The position numbers and the translations under genes are program-made. Shown one piece after another: positions 1 through 5,528 of a DNA stretch of 5,828 nt; within the stretch, counting starts at the first letter, position 1; the number at the start of each line of letters is the position of its first letter. This stretch comes from Crocinitomix sp. (lineage in GTDB: Bacteria; Bacteroidota; Bacteroidia; Flavobacteriales_D; Crocinitomicaceae). The notes under the pieces are model-generated. The model worked only from the letters and a program-made list of their open reading frames with translations, did no database searches and was not told the origin of the DNA. The stretch spans positions 1 to 5,828 of the forward strand of contig JADZFJ010000312.1 of the NCBI GenBank assembly GCA_020849935.1. The letters run 5' to 3'.

Positions 1-239
1 ATCAACTGATCTAATCCACTTTTAAGCAATGGATTTTCGCCTAAACTGGTGATATCGTTCGAACTATTGAGCTTATCAAGTAAACGATCTAAATTAGGAA
101 CAAAAATATCTGTTGATTCGCCCCCCAAACTAAACGACTCAAAAGCATATTTGTTTTGTTGGCGATCATAGAGGTACTTAGCAAGGAATATAAATACTCC
201 AGTGACCAGTATCAATAGGATAATCCGAACAATTTTCAC
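1..239 (-). CDS. Membrane-anchored protein of unknown function (N-terminal part only)
   Basis: The reading frame starts at GTG (239-237) and stays open for 79 codons to the left window edge, so the C-terminal part is missing. The start is well fixed: in this frame there is no ATG, GTG or TTG between that GTG and the upstream in-frame stop near 273. Residues about 4-22 (VRIILLILVTGVFIFLAKYLY) form one hydrophobic helix with a basic residue before it, as in a signal anchor. The rest is polar, with a leucine/asparagine-rich stretch (DIFVPNLDRLLDKLNSS). It lies 130 bases downstream of rnhB on the same strand and has its own possible -7 box, so it may be partly independent. In related bacteria DUF3352-type proteins are, as I recall, often found beside rnhB; this could be one, but the visible residues do not prove it. 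Confidence 0.7.
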   Translation of the reverse strand, partial: MKIVRIILLILVTGVFIFLAKYLYDRQQNKYAFESFSLGGESTDIFVPNLDRLLDKLNSSNDITSLGENPLLKSGLDQL

Positions 240-261
240 GCAAACGACGATTAATTTACCA

Positions 262-269
262 CAAAAATA
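262..269 (-). promoter_or_regulatory. Possible -7 promoter box for the membrane-anchored gene
   Basis: Read on the minus strand this is TATTTTTG, an exact match to the Bacteroidota -7 consensus TAnnTTTG. It ends 22 bases before the GTG at 239, which would give a short leader. I see no TTG at a suitable -33 distance, so support comes only from the box, its position, and the identical box placed the same way before rnhB. In AT-rich DNA this octamer can occur by chance. Confidence 0.35.
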
Positions 270-335
270 CGGTTAAAGGAGGTTCGGAATTTGTGTCCCC
301 TGAGATGATATACACATAAAAATGTGAATCCTGCT

Positions 336-368
336 AAATCGACCGATTAAAAGAAAATTGGCCGATTT
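336..368 (-). other. Stem-loop directly after the rnhB stop codon
   Basis: Bases 336-348 and 356-368 pair over 13 positions with one mismatch and one G-U wobble, around a 7-base loop (349-355). The arm nearer rnhB begins two bases past its TGA. On the rnhB strand no T-run follows, so it is not a standard rho-independent terminator; it may instead stabilise the mRNA end or reduce read-through into the next gene. On the opposite strand a run of five T (366-370) follows, so it could stop antisense transcripts entering rnhB. Confidence 0.4.
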
Positions 369-369
369 T

Positions 370-990
370 TCAGCGAAGGGATTGTGCATCAAAAAGAACT
401 AACTGTTCGTCCGATAAAAGTTTGAATGATTTACGGTGAAGATGACAAGGCCCTTGCTCCAATATTGCGTTTCGGTGAAATTTAGTCGGGTATCCTTTGT
501 TTTTGTCCCAGCCATACACCGGAAATTCTTGGTGATAGTTTGCCATTAATTCGTCCCGATAAGTTTTCGCCAAAATAGAGGCAGCGGCAATCGAAAAATA
601 TTTTGAATCGCCTTTCACAACACACGTATGGGGAATGTTTGGATACGGATTAAAACGATTCCCATCAATTAACAACCATTCAGGCACTTGATTTAATCCT
701 TGAACGGCGCGATGCATTGCTAAAAACGAAGCATTTAAAATGTTTATTTTGTCTATTTCCAAGTGATCGACTATACCAATAGCATACGTCAAGGCCGTTT
801 CTTTAATCATCGGCACCAAGGATTCCCGCTGATTTTCAGACAACATTTTAGAATCCGTTAAAAGTGGGTGTTTAAAATTTTTTGGAAGAATAACTGCCGC
901 AGCCACCACCGGACCGGCAAGACATCCACGCCCAGCTTCATCGCATCCCGCTTCAATTTTTAGTCGATCAAAATAAGGCTTTAAGGACAT
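370..990 (-). CDS. rnhB: Ribonuclease HII
   Basis: This 206-residue protein is a full-length type 2 RNase H, which cuts the RNA strand of RNA-DNA hybrids and removes single ribonucleotides misincorporated in DNA; it acts in the cytoplasm with Mg or Mn. Family motifs appear in order: CDEAGRG at 16-22 (metal ligands Asp17 and Glu18, plus the GRG motif that reads the ribose), LTDSK at 44-48, IDGN at 108-111 (Asp109), VKGDSKY at 125-131 (likely fourth carboxylate, Asp128), AASILAKTYRD at 136-146, KGYPT at 165-169 (conserved Tyr167), and GPCHLHRKSF at 180-189 (commonly GPSxxHRxSF). Usual family length is about 200 residues. The ATG start places the first motif where expected. It is divergent from the secreted-protein gene at 1172, and the membrane-anchored gene follows it on the same strand. 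No catalytic residue is missing. Confidence 0.97.
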   Translation of the reverse strand: MSLKPYFDRLKIEAGCDEAGRGCLAGPVVAAAVILPKNFKHPLLTDSKMLSENQRESLVPMIKETALTYAIGIVDHLEIDKINILNASFLAMHRAVQGLNQVPEWLLIDGNRFNPYPNIPHTCVVKGDSKYFSIAAASILAKTYRDELMANYHQEFPVYGWDKNKGYPTKFHRNAILEQGPCHLHRKSFKLLSDEQLVLFDAQSLR

Positions 991-1010
991 TCAAACCGCT
1001 TTGTTACGAA

Positions 1011-1037
1011 CAAAAATAGAATTTTATTCCCATTCAA
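1011..1037 (-). promoter_or_regulatory. Probable rnhB promoter
   Basis: On the minus strand, TTG (1037-1035) is followed after 16 bases by TATTTTTG (1018-1011). The second element matches the Bacteroidota -7 consensus TAnnTTTG exactly; the spacer is slightly below the usual 17-23 bases. The box ends 20 bases before the rnhB ATG, giving a short leader. Confidence 0.5.
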
Positions 1038-1060
1038 TAATTTATTAGAATCAAATTTTA

Positions 1061-1068
1061 TATATTTA
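1061..1068 (+). promoter_or_regulatory. Weak -7 candidate for the secreted-protein gene
   Basis: TATATTTA matches TAnnTTTG at all fixed positions except the last G. No clear -33 TTG precedes it. If used, it gives a leader of roughly 100 bases containing an A-rich start region and a small upstream reading frame (1117-1152). The surrounding 991-1171 interval is the shared upstream region of the two divergent genes. Confidence 0.25.
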
Positions 1069-1171
1069 CAACAACCTTTGGCACATAAATTGCGTCTAAT
1101 AGGGAAAACAATAAAAATGAGTTCTCGGTTTTTTAAAAAAATTAAAACCTAGACAATTAAAAATAAGACAC

Positions 1172-1549
1172 ATGAAAAAGATGTTGAGTTTAGTTGCAGT
1201 GTTAATGATCGCTGTAGTGAGTTTTGGTCAAAGTGGTGTATCGTTTACAGATGCTACTTCAAGTTATAACAAAACAGCTACGAGCAGTTTTAACTTTGTG
1301 TTTGGAACGGCTTACAAAGCCGAAGACATTAAAAGTAATGCAACGTATTATGAAAGTTACTTTACAGTAACGGTTACCCCTGCATCTGCTGGTGGAAACA
1401 CAGTAAATATTAAATTAGTTGAAGACAATGAAATGGCGCGAAGAGTTATTTTACGACTTCTTGTAAACATGGACATTAAAACTGTCAATGTAAACGGAAC
1501 GGAAATAGACCGCAACGATTTTATGACAAAATATATTATGATCGACTAA
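1172..1549 (+). CDS. Small secreted protein of unknown function
   Basis: I do not recognise this 125-residue protein. Residues 1-19 form a clear Sec signal peptide: MKKM, a hydrophobic core, then SFG before Gln20, where signal peptidase I probably cuts and leaves an N-terminal Gln that can become pyroglutamate. The mature part, about 106 residues, has no cysteine and no lipobox, so a soluble periplasmic or outer protein is more likely than a lipoprotein. Residues 20-45 are rich in Ser and Thr. Residues 60-112 alternate as strand (YFTVTVTP), strand (NTVNIKLVED), helix (EMARRVILRLLVN) and strand (IKTVNVNGTEI), hinting at a small alpha/beta fold; this is inference. The start has an A-rich upstream sequence typical of the phylum. 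A strong terminator 23 bases past the stop makes it probably monocistronic. Confidence 0.85.
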   Translation: MKKMLSLVAVLMIAVVSFGQSGVSFTDATSSYNKTATSSFNFVFGTAYKAEDIKSNATYYESYFTVTVTPASAGGNTVNIKLVEDNEMARRVILRLLVNMDIKTVNVNGTEIDRNDFMTKYIMID

Positions 1550-1572
1550 ACATTCGTTGATCTTACCAACTG

Positions 1573-1609
1573 AAATCTCAATTCTGAAAAGGATTGAGAT
1601 TTTTTTTTT
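1573..1609 (+). terminator. Strong rho-independent terminator
   Basis: Bases 1573-1584 (AAATCTCAATTC) pair with 1591-1602 (GGATTGAGATTT) across 12 positions, with a single T-G wobble, around the 6-base loop TGAAAA. The stem runs into nine T (1601-1609). Orientation and position match termination of the secreted-protein gene at 1172-1549. On the other strand no T-run follows. Confidence 0.92.
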
Positions 1610-1701
1610 GAAAATAATTTATAAAGTGCTTTGATGCAATCCCTTTTTTTTATACATTACGGTTCTAAACGCTTAACAACGGCGTTGGTTTTTCATTTAT
1701 T

Positions 1702-1709
1702 TACGTTTA
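1702..1709 (+). promoter_or_regulatory. Weak -7 candidate for the 94-residue gene
   Basis: TACGTTTA fits TAnnTTTG except for the last base, and lies 33 bases before the ATG at 1743. The nearest upstream TTG (1685-1687) is only 14 bases away, shorter than usual. Since a strong terminator lies just upstream, this gene needs a promoter somewhere in 1610-1742; this is the best-placed candidate I see. Confidence 0.25.
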
Positions 1710-1742
1710 ATTGCTATTCAGAACCATTGAAAAAAATAAACC

Positions 1743-2027
1743 ATGCAAGATACTTTATCCCCCACTTTAATCGAAAAAGACTCTATTACTAGTTATTCTG
1801 TTAACACACCTGTCAAATTTAAACAACATCCTGACCTGTTAAAAAAACTAACCAATGCCACTCAGCTTGGCAATACCAGCAAGGTAAAGGTACATATTGA
1901 TTTTCATACCGACGAAGGCCCAAAAACAGTTGACACCACAATTTGGGCAACTGGGAATCAGTTTATTTGCCTAAAAGGTGGACTTTGGATTCCAATTTCA
2001 CGCATTATTGATATTCGGTTTATCTAA
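1743..2027 (+). CDS. Small conserved cytoplasmic protein of unknown function
   Basis: This 94-residue protein has no signal peptide, membrane segment or catalytic motif that I can identify. It resembles, from memory, a family of short conserved flavobacterial hypothetical proteins. The segments that look conserved are NTPVKFKQHPDLLKKL at 21-36, LGN at 42-44, HIDFHTDEG at 51-59, a TTIWAT block at 65-70, and LKGGLWIPISRIIDI at 77-91. The second half reads as successive beta strands ending in a short hydrophobic segment, suggesting a compact beta fold, possibly a nucleic-acid or ligand binder; that is inference only. The ATG is preceded by an A-rich stretch. It sits between a terminator on the left and the DsbD-alpha-like gene 80 bases to the right, with no clear terminator in between, so some read-through into that gene is possible. 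Confidence 0.82.
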   Translation: MQDTLSPTLIEKDSITSYSVNTPVKFKQHPDLLKKLTNATQLGNTSKVKVHIDFHTDEGPKTVDTTIWATGNQFICLKGGLWIPISRIIDIRFI

Positions 2028-2066
2028 GTTCAAAAGTTTTTTGGTTCGTGTGATTTGTTCCTCTGA

Positions 2067-2095
2067 TTGGAGCTATTCATCCTTTTTTGATTTTG
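2067..2095 (+). promoter_or_regulatory. Possible promoter of the DsbD-alpha-like gene
   Basis: TTG (2067-2069), an 18-base spacer and TGATTTTG (2088-2095) fit the Bacteroidota -33/-7 layout, with one mismatch in the -7 box (G for A at position 2). The ATG lies 12 bases further on. The nonamer TTTGTTGGA (2092-2100) that overlaps the box recurs at 2894-2902 before dsbD, so the duplication may have included the promoter. Confidence 0.4.
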
Positions 2096-2107
2096 TTGGA
2101 TTGAATT

Positions 2108-2590
2108 ATGATAAAAAAGGTTTTAGTCTTTAGTTTATGCTTGATTACTAGCTCGCAATATTCGCAAGAGATTCCTCCTAAAAAAGTTGAAGAAGTCCTG
2201 GAATGGAATTTTGAGGTTAAATACTCAAGTAGAACTGCAGCCACCATCATGATAGATGTAACTCAAAAAAACGGATGGGAAATCTTCGGACAAATTCAAC
2301 CCAAAGGTTCCTTTATAATGCCAACTTCATTTAATTACAATGTGAACACATCCTTTGAATTGATTGGTCTAACCCAAGAATTTGGTTCGCGGGATACTAC
2401 ATTGATGGATGTTCCTGTAAATTCTTTTCCAGGTCAAAAAGCGCACTTTGAGCAAAAAATCAAAATTCTCTCCAAAAAGAATTTTAATCTTACTGTACGT
2501 TATGACTATATGGCATGTGGTCGTGGAGTTTGTTTCCCACCTATCGACGGAACTAAAGTTATAGCGATCAGAGGTACAGAAGGAAGCTAG
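2108..2590 (+). CDS. Stand-alone exported DsbD-alpha-like domain protein
   Basis: This 160-residue protein matches the N-terminal (alpha) domain of DsbD, an immunoglobulin-like module that passes reducing power to periplasmic partners. Residues 1-19 are a signal peptide with a probable cut before Gln20. The mature part is the alpha domain alone: WNFEV (33-37), NGW (55-57), FNYNVN (75-80) and the active-site region MACGRGVCFPP (135-145), with Cys137 and Cys142 spaced CX4C. It aligns without gaps to residues 1-137 of the DsbD encoded at 2925, about 67 of 137 identical by hand count, and ends where that domain ends. There is no membrane or thioredoxin part, so it needs an outside electron source, plausibly the neighbouring DsbD. 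It may be a soluble shuttle or a specialised reductase; a binding-only role is also possible. The gene ends in TAG; no clear terminator follows. Confidence 0.88.
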   Translation: MIKKVLVFSLCLITSSQYSQEIPPKKVEEVLEWNFEVKYSSRTAATIMIDVTQKNGWEIFGQIQPKGSFIMPTSFNYNVNTSFELIGLTQEFGSRDTTLMDVPVNSFPGQKAHFEQKIKILSKKNFNLTVRYDYMACGRGVCFPPIDGTKVIAIRGTEGS

Positions 2591-2889
2591 TTTGATTAAT
2601 TTGCTTTAGAATTTTCACTCATCGGATTTTTAATTTTAAACTGAAGGAGATTTGATTTTCTTATTTCTGCTGACAAAATAAAGATTTCAAAGACTTGAAA
2701 TAAAATAGTCAGAATAATTTAGTTTAAATAACGAATAGAAATTCAATAGAGGTCAATTAAAATTTTGTCAATTTCCCCCATTTATAGAAGTCCTTCAATG
2801 TCTATTTCATTCAACAGTCCAAATTAATTTCCCACTTAGAACTACAAGAATACCCATTTTTGAATAAGCCCTATTCTTTATTTTTATAT
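2591..2889 (+). other. Noncoding spacer between the alpha-like gene and dsbD
   Basis: About 300 AT-rich bases with no convincing gene on either strand; the reading frames are very short (for example 16 codons on the minus strand). I found no recognisable remnant of DsbD membrane or thioredoxin sequence that would point to a decayed full-length copy. It holds one nested inverted repeat (2670-2712) and leads into the dsbD -7 box at its right end. No classical rho-independent terminator with a T-run was found. Confidence 0.6.
2670..2712. repeat. Nested inverted repeat in the dsbD upstream region
   Basis: An inner perfect 7-base repeat (ATTTCAA 2684-2690, TTGAAAT 2695-2701) with a 4-base loop sits inside an outer 5-base pair of arms (CTGAC 2670-2674, GTCAG 2708-2712), separated by A-rich internal stretches. 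It could be an RNA hairpin at the end of the upstream gene or a dyad bound by a regulator. No T-run follows, so a terminator role is unlikely. AT-rich composition makes chance a real alternative. Confidence 0.35.
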
Positions 2890-2897
2890 TAGCTTTG
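2890..2897 (+). promoter_or_regulatory. Probable dsbD -7 promoter box
   Basis: TAGCTTTG is an exact match to TAnnTTTG, ending 27 bases before the ATG at 2925. The nearest upstream TTG (2860-2862) is 27 bases away, longer than the usual 17-23, so the -33 element is weak or absent. Transcription starting a few bases downstream of the box would begin after the in-frame TTG at 2895, which supports translation from ATG 2925. Confidence 0.5.
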
Positions 2898-2924
2898 TTG
2901 GAGCATGTATTTATACTAGATTTT

Positions 2925-5438
2925 ATGATAAAAAGAATAATTTTCACCTTACTCTGTCTCGCGACGTTTACTAACTTCGCACAGGACGATATACCAAAAA
3001 ATATCGATGACGTTATTACATGGAATTTTGAAGTAGAATATACGGATGCGACTACGGCAACTATTATAATGCGTGTAACACAACGGAATGGTTGGCATAT
3101 TTACGGTCAAGTACAACCTAAAGACGCGATTCCGCTACCTACTTTTTTTAACTACAATGTAAATTCAAATTTTGCTTTAGTAGGTGAAACAAAAGAGTAT
3201 GGCTCGAAAGTTCATGACAACAATGGTTATATTGAAAAGGCATTTCTTGGAGACAAAGCGAAATTTGAACAAAAAATCAAAATAAAATCAAAAAAGGATT
3301 TTAAGATTAAAATCAATTATGAATTCATGGCTTGTAAAACCCTATGTTTACCTCCTGAATTCCGAATGGTAGAATTAACCATTAAAGGAACAGACAATAT
3401 AGAAGTTGGTGCGGTAGATGGCTCGTTAGTTCCTGAAGATAGTGCGACATTAACCACAGAAGGCGACTCAACCATTGAAAATGGAGATGCCGCTGCGGTG
3501 GTGATGGATCCTGCGCTAGTGGCTTTATTAGGGACTTGCGAAGGCAATAATTATACGTATGATGAAGGATTTAAGCCAGTAATTGTTAAAGTTTTTGATC
3601 CACTCCGAACAGATTTAAAAAACTACTCCTTAAGTGTTGAAATTAAAATCGACTCAATTTTTGCGATGTACGCTTTTGACAATCCAAAAGGATATAAGTC
3701 CTTGTTTAAACTTAGAGAGAATCCTCAATTTAAACCAGTAGGTGATTACCAATTGACGATAGCAAAAAATGTTGGAACTGACACCAAAGGTTATAAATAT
3801 ACAGTGGTTTTAAAACAAGACATTGAGTTAACAGATACGGTGATTAAACCCGTTTTATTGGCTGATTTGGATTTGTATTTAATGGGGTGTGAAAATAATT
3901 TTCATACGACAAAACCGATGGAACTTTCTTTCAATTTAAACGAAGCCATTGATAACAAAGTACGCTCAAAAGAAGATTCGCTTTGGTTAATTTTCCTTTT
4001 GGCCTTTGCAGGTGGTTTTATTGCCTTGTTAACACCATGTGTTTTCCCAATGATTCCGATGACGGTGAGTTTCTTCACCAAACAATCGAAAACGAAAGCC
4101 GAAGGAATTAAAAAAGCGATCGTTTATGCCTTGAGCATCATTTTTATTTATGTGGTTCTTGGTGTTTTGGTAACTTTAATTGCCGGTCCAACAATCTTAA
4201 ATGACATGGCCACAAACCCTTGGGTGAATTTAGTTTTCTTTATTCTATTCGTGGTATTTGCGATTTCCTTTTTGGGAGCGTTTGAGATTACTTTACCTTC
4301 GTCGTGGGTGAATAAAGCAGACAAACAGGCGGATAAGGGCGGATTCATTGGCATCTTTTTTATGGCATTTACCTTGGCATTGGTGAGTTTTTCCTGTACA
4401 GGACCGATTGTCGGAAGTGTTTTAGTTCAATCGGCTAATGGCGGTATTGCTGGGCCAATTGTAGCAATGTTAGGATTTTCAACCGCTTTAGCTTTACCTT
4501 TTGGATTATTTGCAGCTTTTCCTGGTTGGTTAAATTCCTTGCCTTCATCTGGTGGATGGTTAAATACCGTAAAGGTTGTTTTAGGATTTTTAGAATTGGC
4601 TTTTGCCTTAAAATTCCTTTCAAATTCGGATTTGGTTTTACAATTACACATTCTTGAACGTGAGGTGTTTTTGGGGATTTGGATTGGGATTTTTGTGGTA
4701 CTTGCGATTTACCTGCTTGGGAAAATTCAGTTTCCACACGACAGCCCGGTAGATAAACTTTCTGTTGGACGAGGTTTATTCGCAACATTCGTAGTTGGGT
4801 TTATTATTTATTTGATTCCAGGGATGTGGGGCGCGCCGTTAAAATTAATTTCTGGATTTCCACCCCCAATGACTTATTCAGAATCGCCTTATGGCCTTCA
4901 TGGAGAGGCGCCGGAAATTCCAGAGGGTTGGCCAGCATCCACCCATGAGCATGGGCACGGAATTTATACGATTCGTGATTATTATGATGCCTTGGCTTAT
5001 GCGAAAGAGGTGGATAAACCTTTGTTATTAGATTTTACCGGATGGGCTTGTGTTAATTGTCGCCAAATGGAGGAATTTGTTTGGGCTGACGAAAGTGTTT
5101 CCCCAATTATGGCAGAGGATTTTGTAATTGCATCGTTATATGTGGATGACAGAACTGAATTACCTGAAAAATATAAAGGTGAAAATAAAATGAACGGAGA
5201 TCCGATGAAAACGGTGGGCGATAAGTGGATGAAAATGCAGATTGATGGTTACAAAGAGGTTACTCAACCGATGTATGTTGTTTTAGATCACAATGAAAAC
5301 AATATTTCAGGAAAAGCAAACTACCAAACACACAGCGATCCTGAAGACTTTAAAAAATGGTTACTTTTTGCGAAAGAACAATTTGAAGCTTCGAAAAACG
5401 CAACTACAATTAAACCAGATTTTGAGGTGGTTCCATAG
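2925..5438 (+). CDS. dsbD: Thiol:disulfide interchange protein DsbD, long form
   Basis: This 837-residue inner-membrane protein moves electrons from cytoplasmic thioredoxin to periplasmic thiol proteins. ATG 2925 is chosen over the in-frame TTG at 2895 because it gives a clean signal peptide (1-19, cut before Gln20) aligned with the paralogue at 2108. Domains: alpha 20-155 with MACKTLCLPP (Cys137, Cys141; CX3C); an extra periplasmic region about 195-345 with Cys205 and Cys322; a membrane domain of about eight helices (353-634) with LTPCVFP (Cys372) in the first and SFSCTGP (Cys491) in the fourth, matching the redox cysteine pair of E. coli DsbD; a linker with HEHGH (674-678); and a thioredoxin-like gamma domain with GWACVNC (Cys709, Cys712) and probable cis-Pro782. 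E. coli DsbD is 565 residues, so this one is long, chiefly through the extra region. Likely partners are cytochrome c maturation proteins, disulfide isomerases and the alpha-like protein next door. Confidence 0.95.
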   Translation: MIKRIIFTLLCLATFTNFAQDDIPKNIDDVITWNFEVEYTDATTATIIMRVTQRNGWHIYGQVQPKDAIPLPTFFNYNVNSNFALVGETKEYGSKVHDNNGYIEKAFLGDKAKFEQKIKIKSKKDFKIKINYEFMACKTLCLPPEFRMVELTIKGTDNIEVGAVDGSLVPEDSATLTTEGDSTIENGDAAAVVMDPALVALLGTCEGNNYTYDEGFKPVIVKVFDPLRTDLKNYSLSVEIKIDSIFAMYAFDNPKGYKSLFKLRENPQFKPVGDYQLTIAKNVGTDTKGYKYTVVLKQDIELTDTVIKPVLLADLDLYLMGCENNFHTTKPMELSFNLNEAIDNKVRSKEDSLWLIFLLAFAGGFIALLTPCVFPMIPMTVSFFTKQSKTKAEGIKKAIVYALSIIFIYVVLGVLVTLIAGPTILNDMATNPWVNLVFFILFVVFAISFLGAFEITLPSSWVNKADKQADKGGFIGIFFMAFTLALVSFSCTGPIVGSVLVQSANGGIAGPIVAMLGFSTALALPFGLFAAFPGWLNSLPSSGGWLNTVKVVLGFLELAFALKFLSNSDLVLQLHILEREVFLGIWIGIFVVLAIYLLGKIQFPHDSPVDKLSVGRGLFATFVVGFIIYLIPGMWGAPLKLISGFPPPMTYSESPYGLHGEAPEIPEGWPASTHEHGHGIYTIRDYYDALAYAKEVDKPLLLDFTGWACVNCRQMEEFVWADESVSPIMAEDFVIASLYVDDRTELPEKYKGENKMNGDPMKTVGDKWMKMQIDGYKEVTQPMYVVLDHNENNISGKANYQTHSDPEDFKKWLLFAKEQFEASKNATTIKPDFEVVP

Positions 5439-5490
5439 TTGTTTTTGGGTTTGAATTCATCCATGATTGAATGGACAGAGTAAAAAAATT

Positions 5491-5528
5491 AAAAGGGTGT
5501 CTCGATTTTTCGGACACCCTTACTTTTT
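5491..5528. terminator. Bidirectional rho-independent terminator
   Basis: AAGGGTGTC (5493-5501) pairs perfectly with GACACCCTT (5513-5521); inside, CGA (5503-5505) can pair with TCG (5510-5512) past a one-base bulge. On the plus strand a short T-run follows (5524-5528), ending dsbD. On the minus strand the stem is followed by a T-rich run (complement of 5483-5494), ending the convergent gene at 5527-5751. Confidence 0.9.

Noticed and set aside
275..307. AAAGGAGG (275-282) as a strong plus-strand ribosome binding site
   Set aside because: The only following starts (GTG 293, ATG 305) share a frame of at most eight codons, and strong Shine-Dalgarno sites are not typical of this phylum. Treated as chance.
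2633..2728. Inverted repeat TTTAAACT / AGTTTAAA in the spacer before dsbD
   Set aside because: Eight A/T-rich bases separated by about 78 are expected by chance in such sequence.
3317..3547. Minus-strand 76-codon open frame inside dsbD
   Set aside because: Low-complexity Ser/Pro/Thr-rich translation opposite the strongly supported dsbD frame; an antisense shadow.
4148..4788. Minus-strand open frames at 4148-4354, 4427-4651 and 4435-4788
   Set aside because: All lie opposite the DsbD membrane domain, overlap each other in part and show no family motifs; they arise from the codon make-up of the real gene.
5460..5475. Small hairpin TCCAT/ATGGA just after dsbD
   Set aside because: Only five base pairs and no T-run; the strong hairpin at 5493-5521 is the evident terminator.
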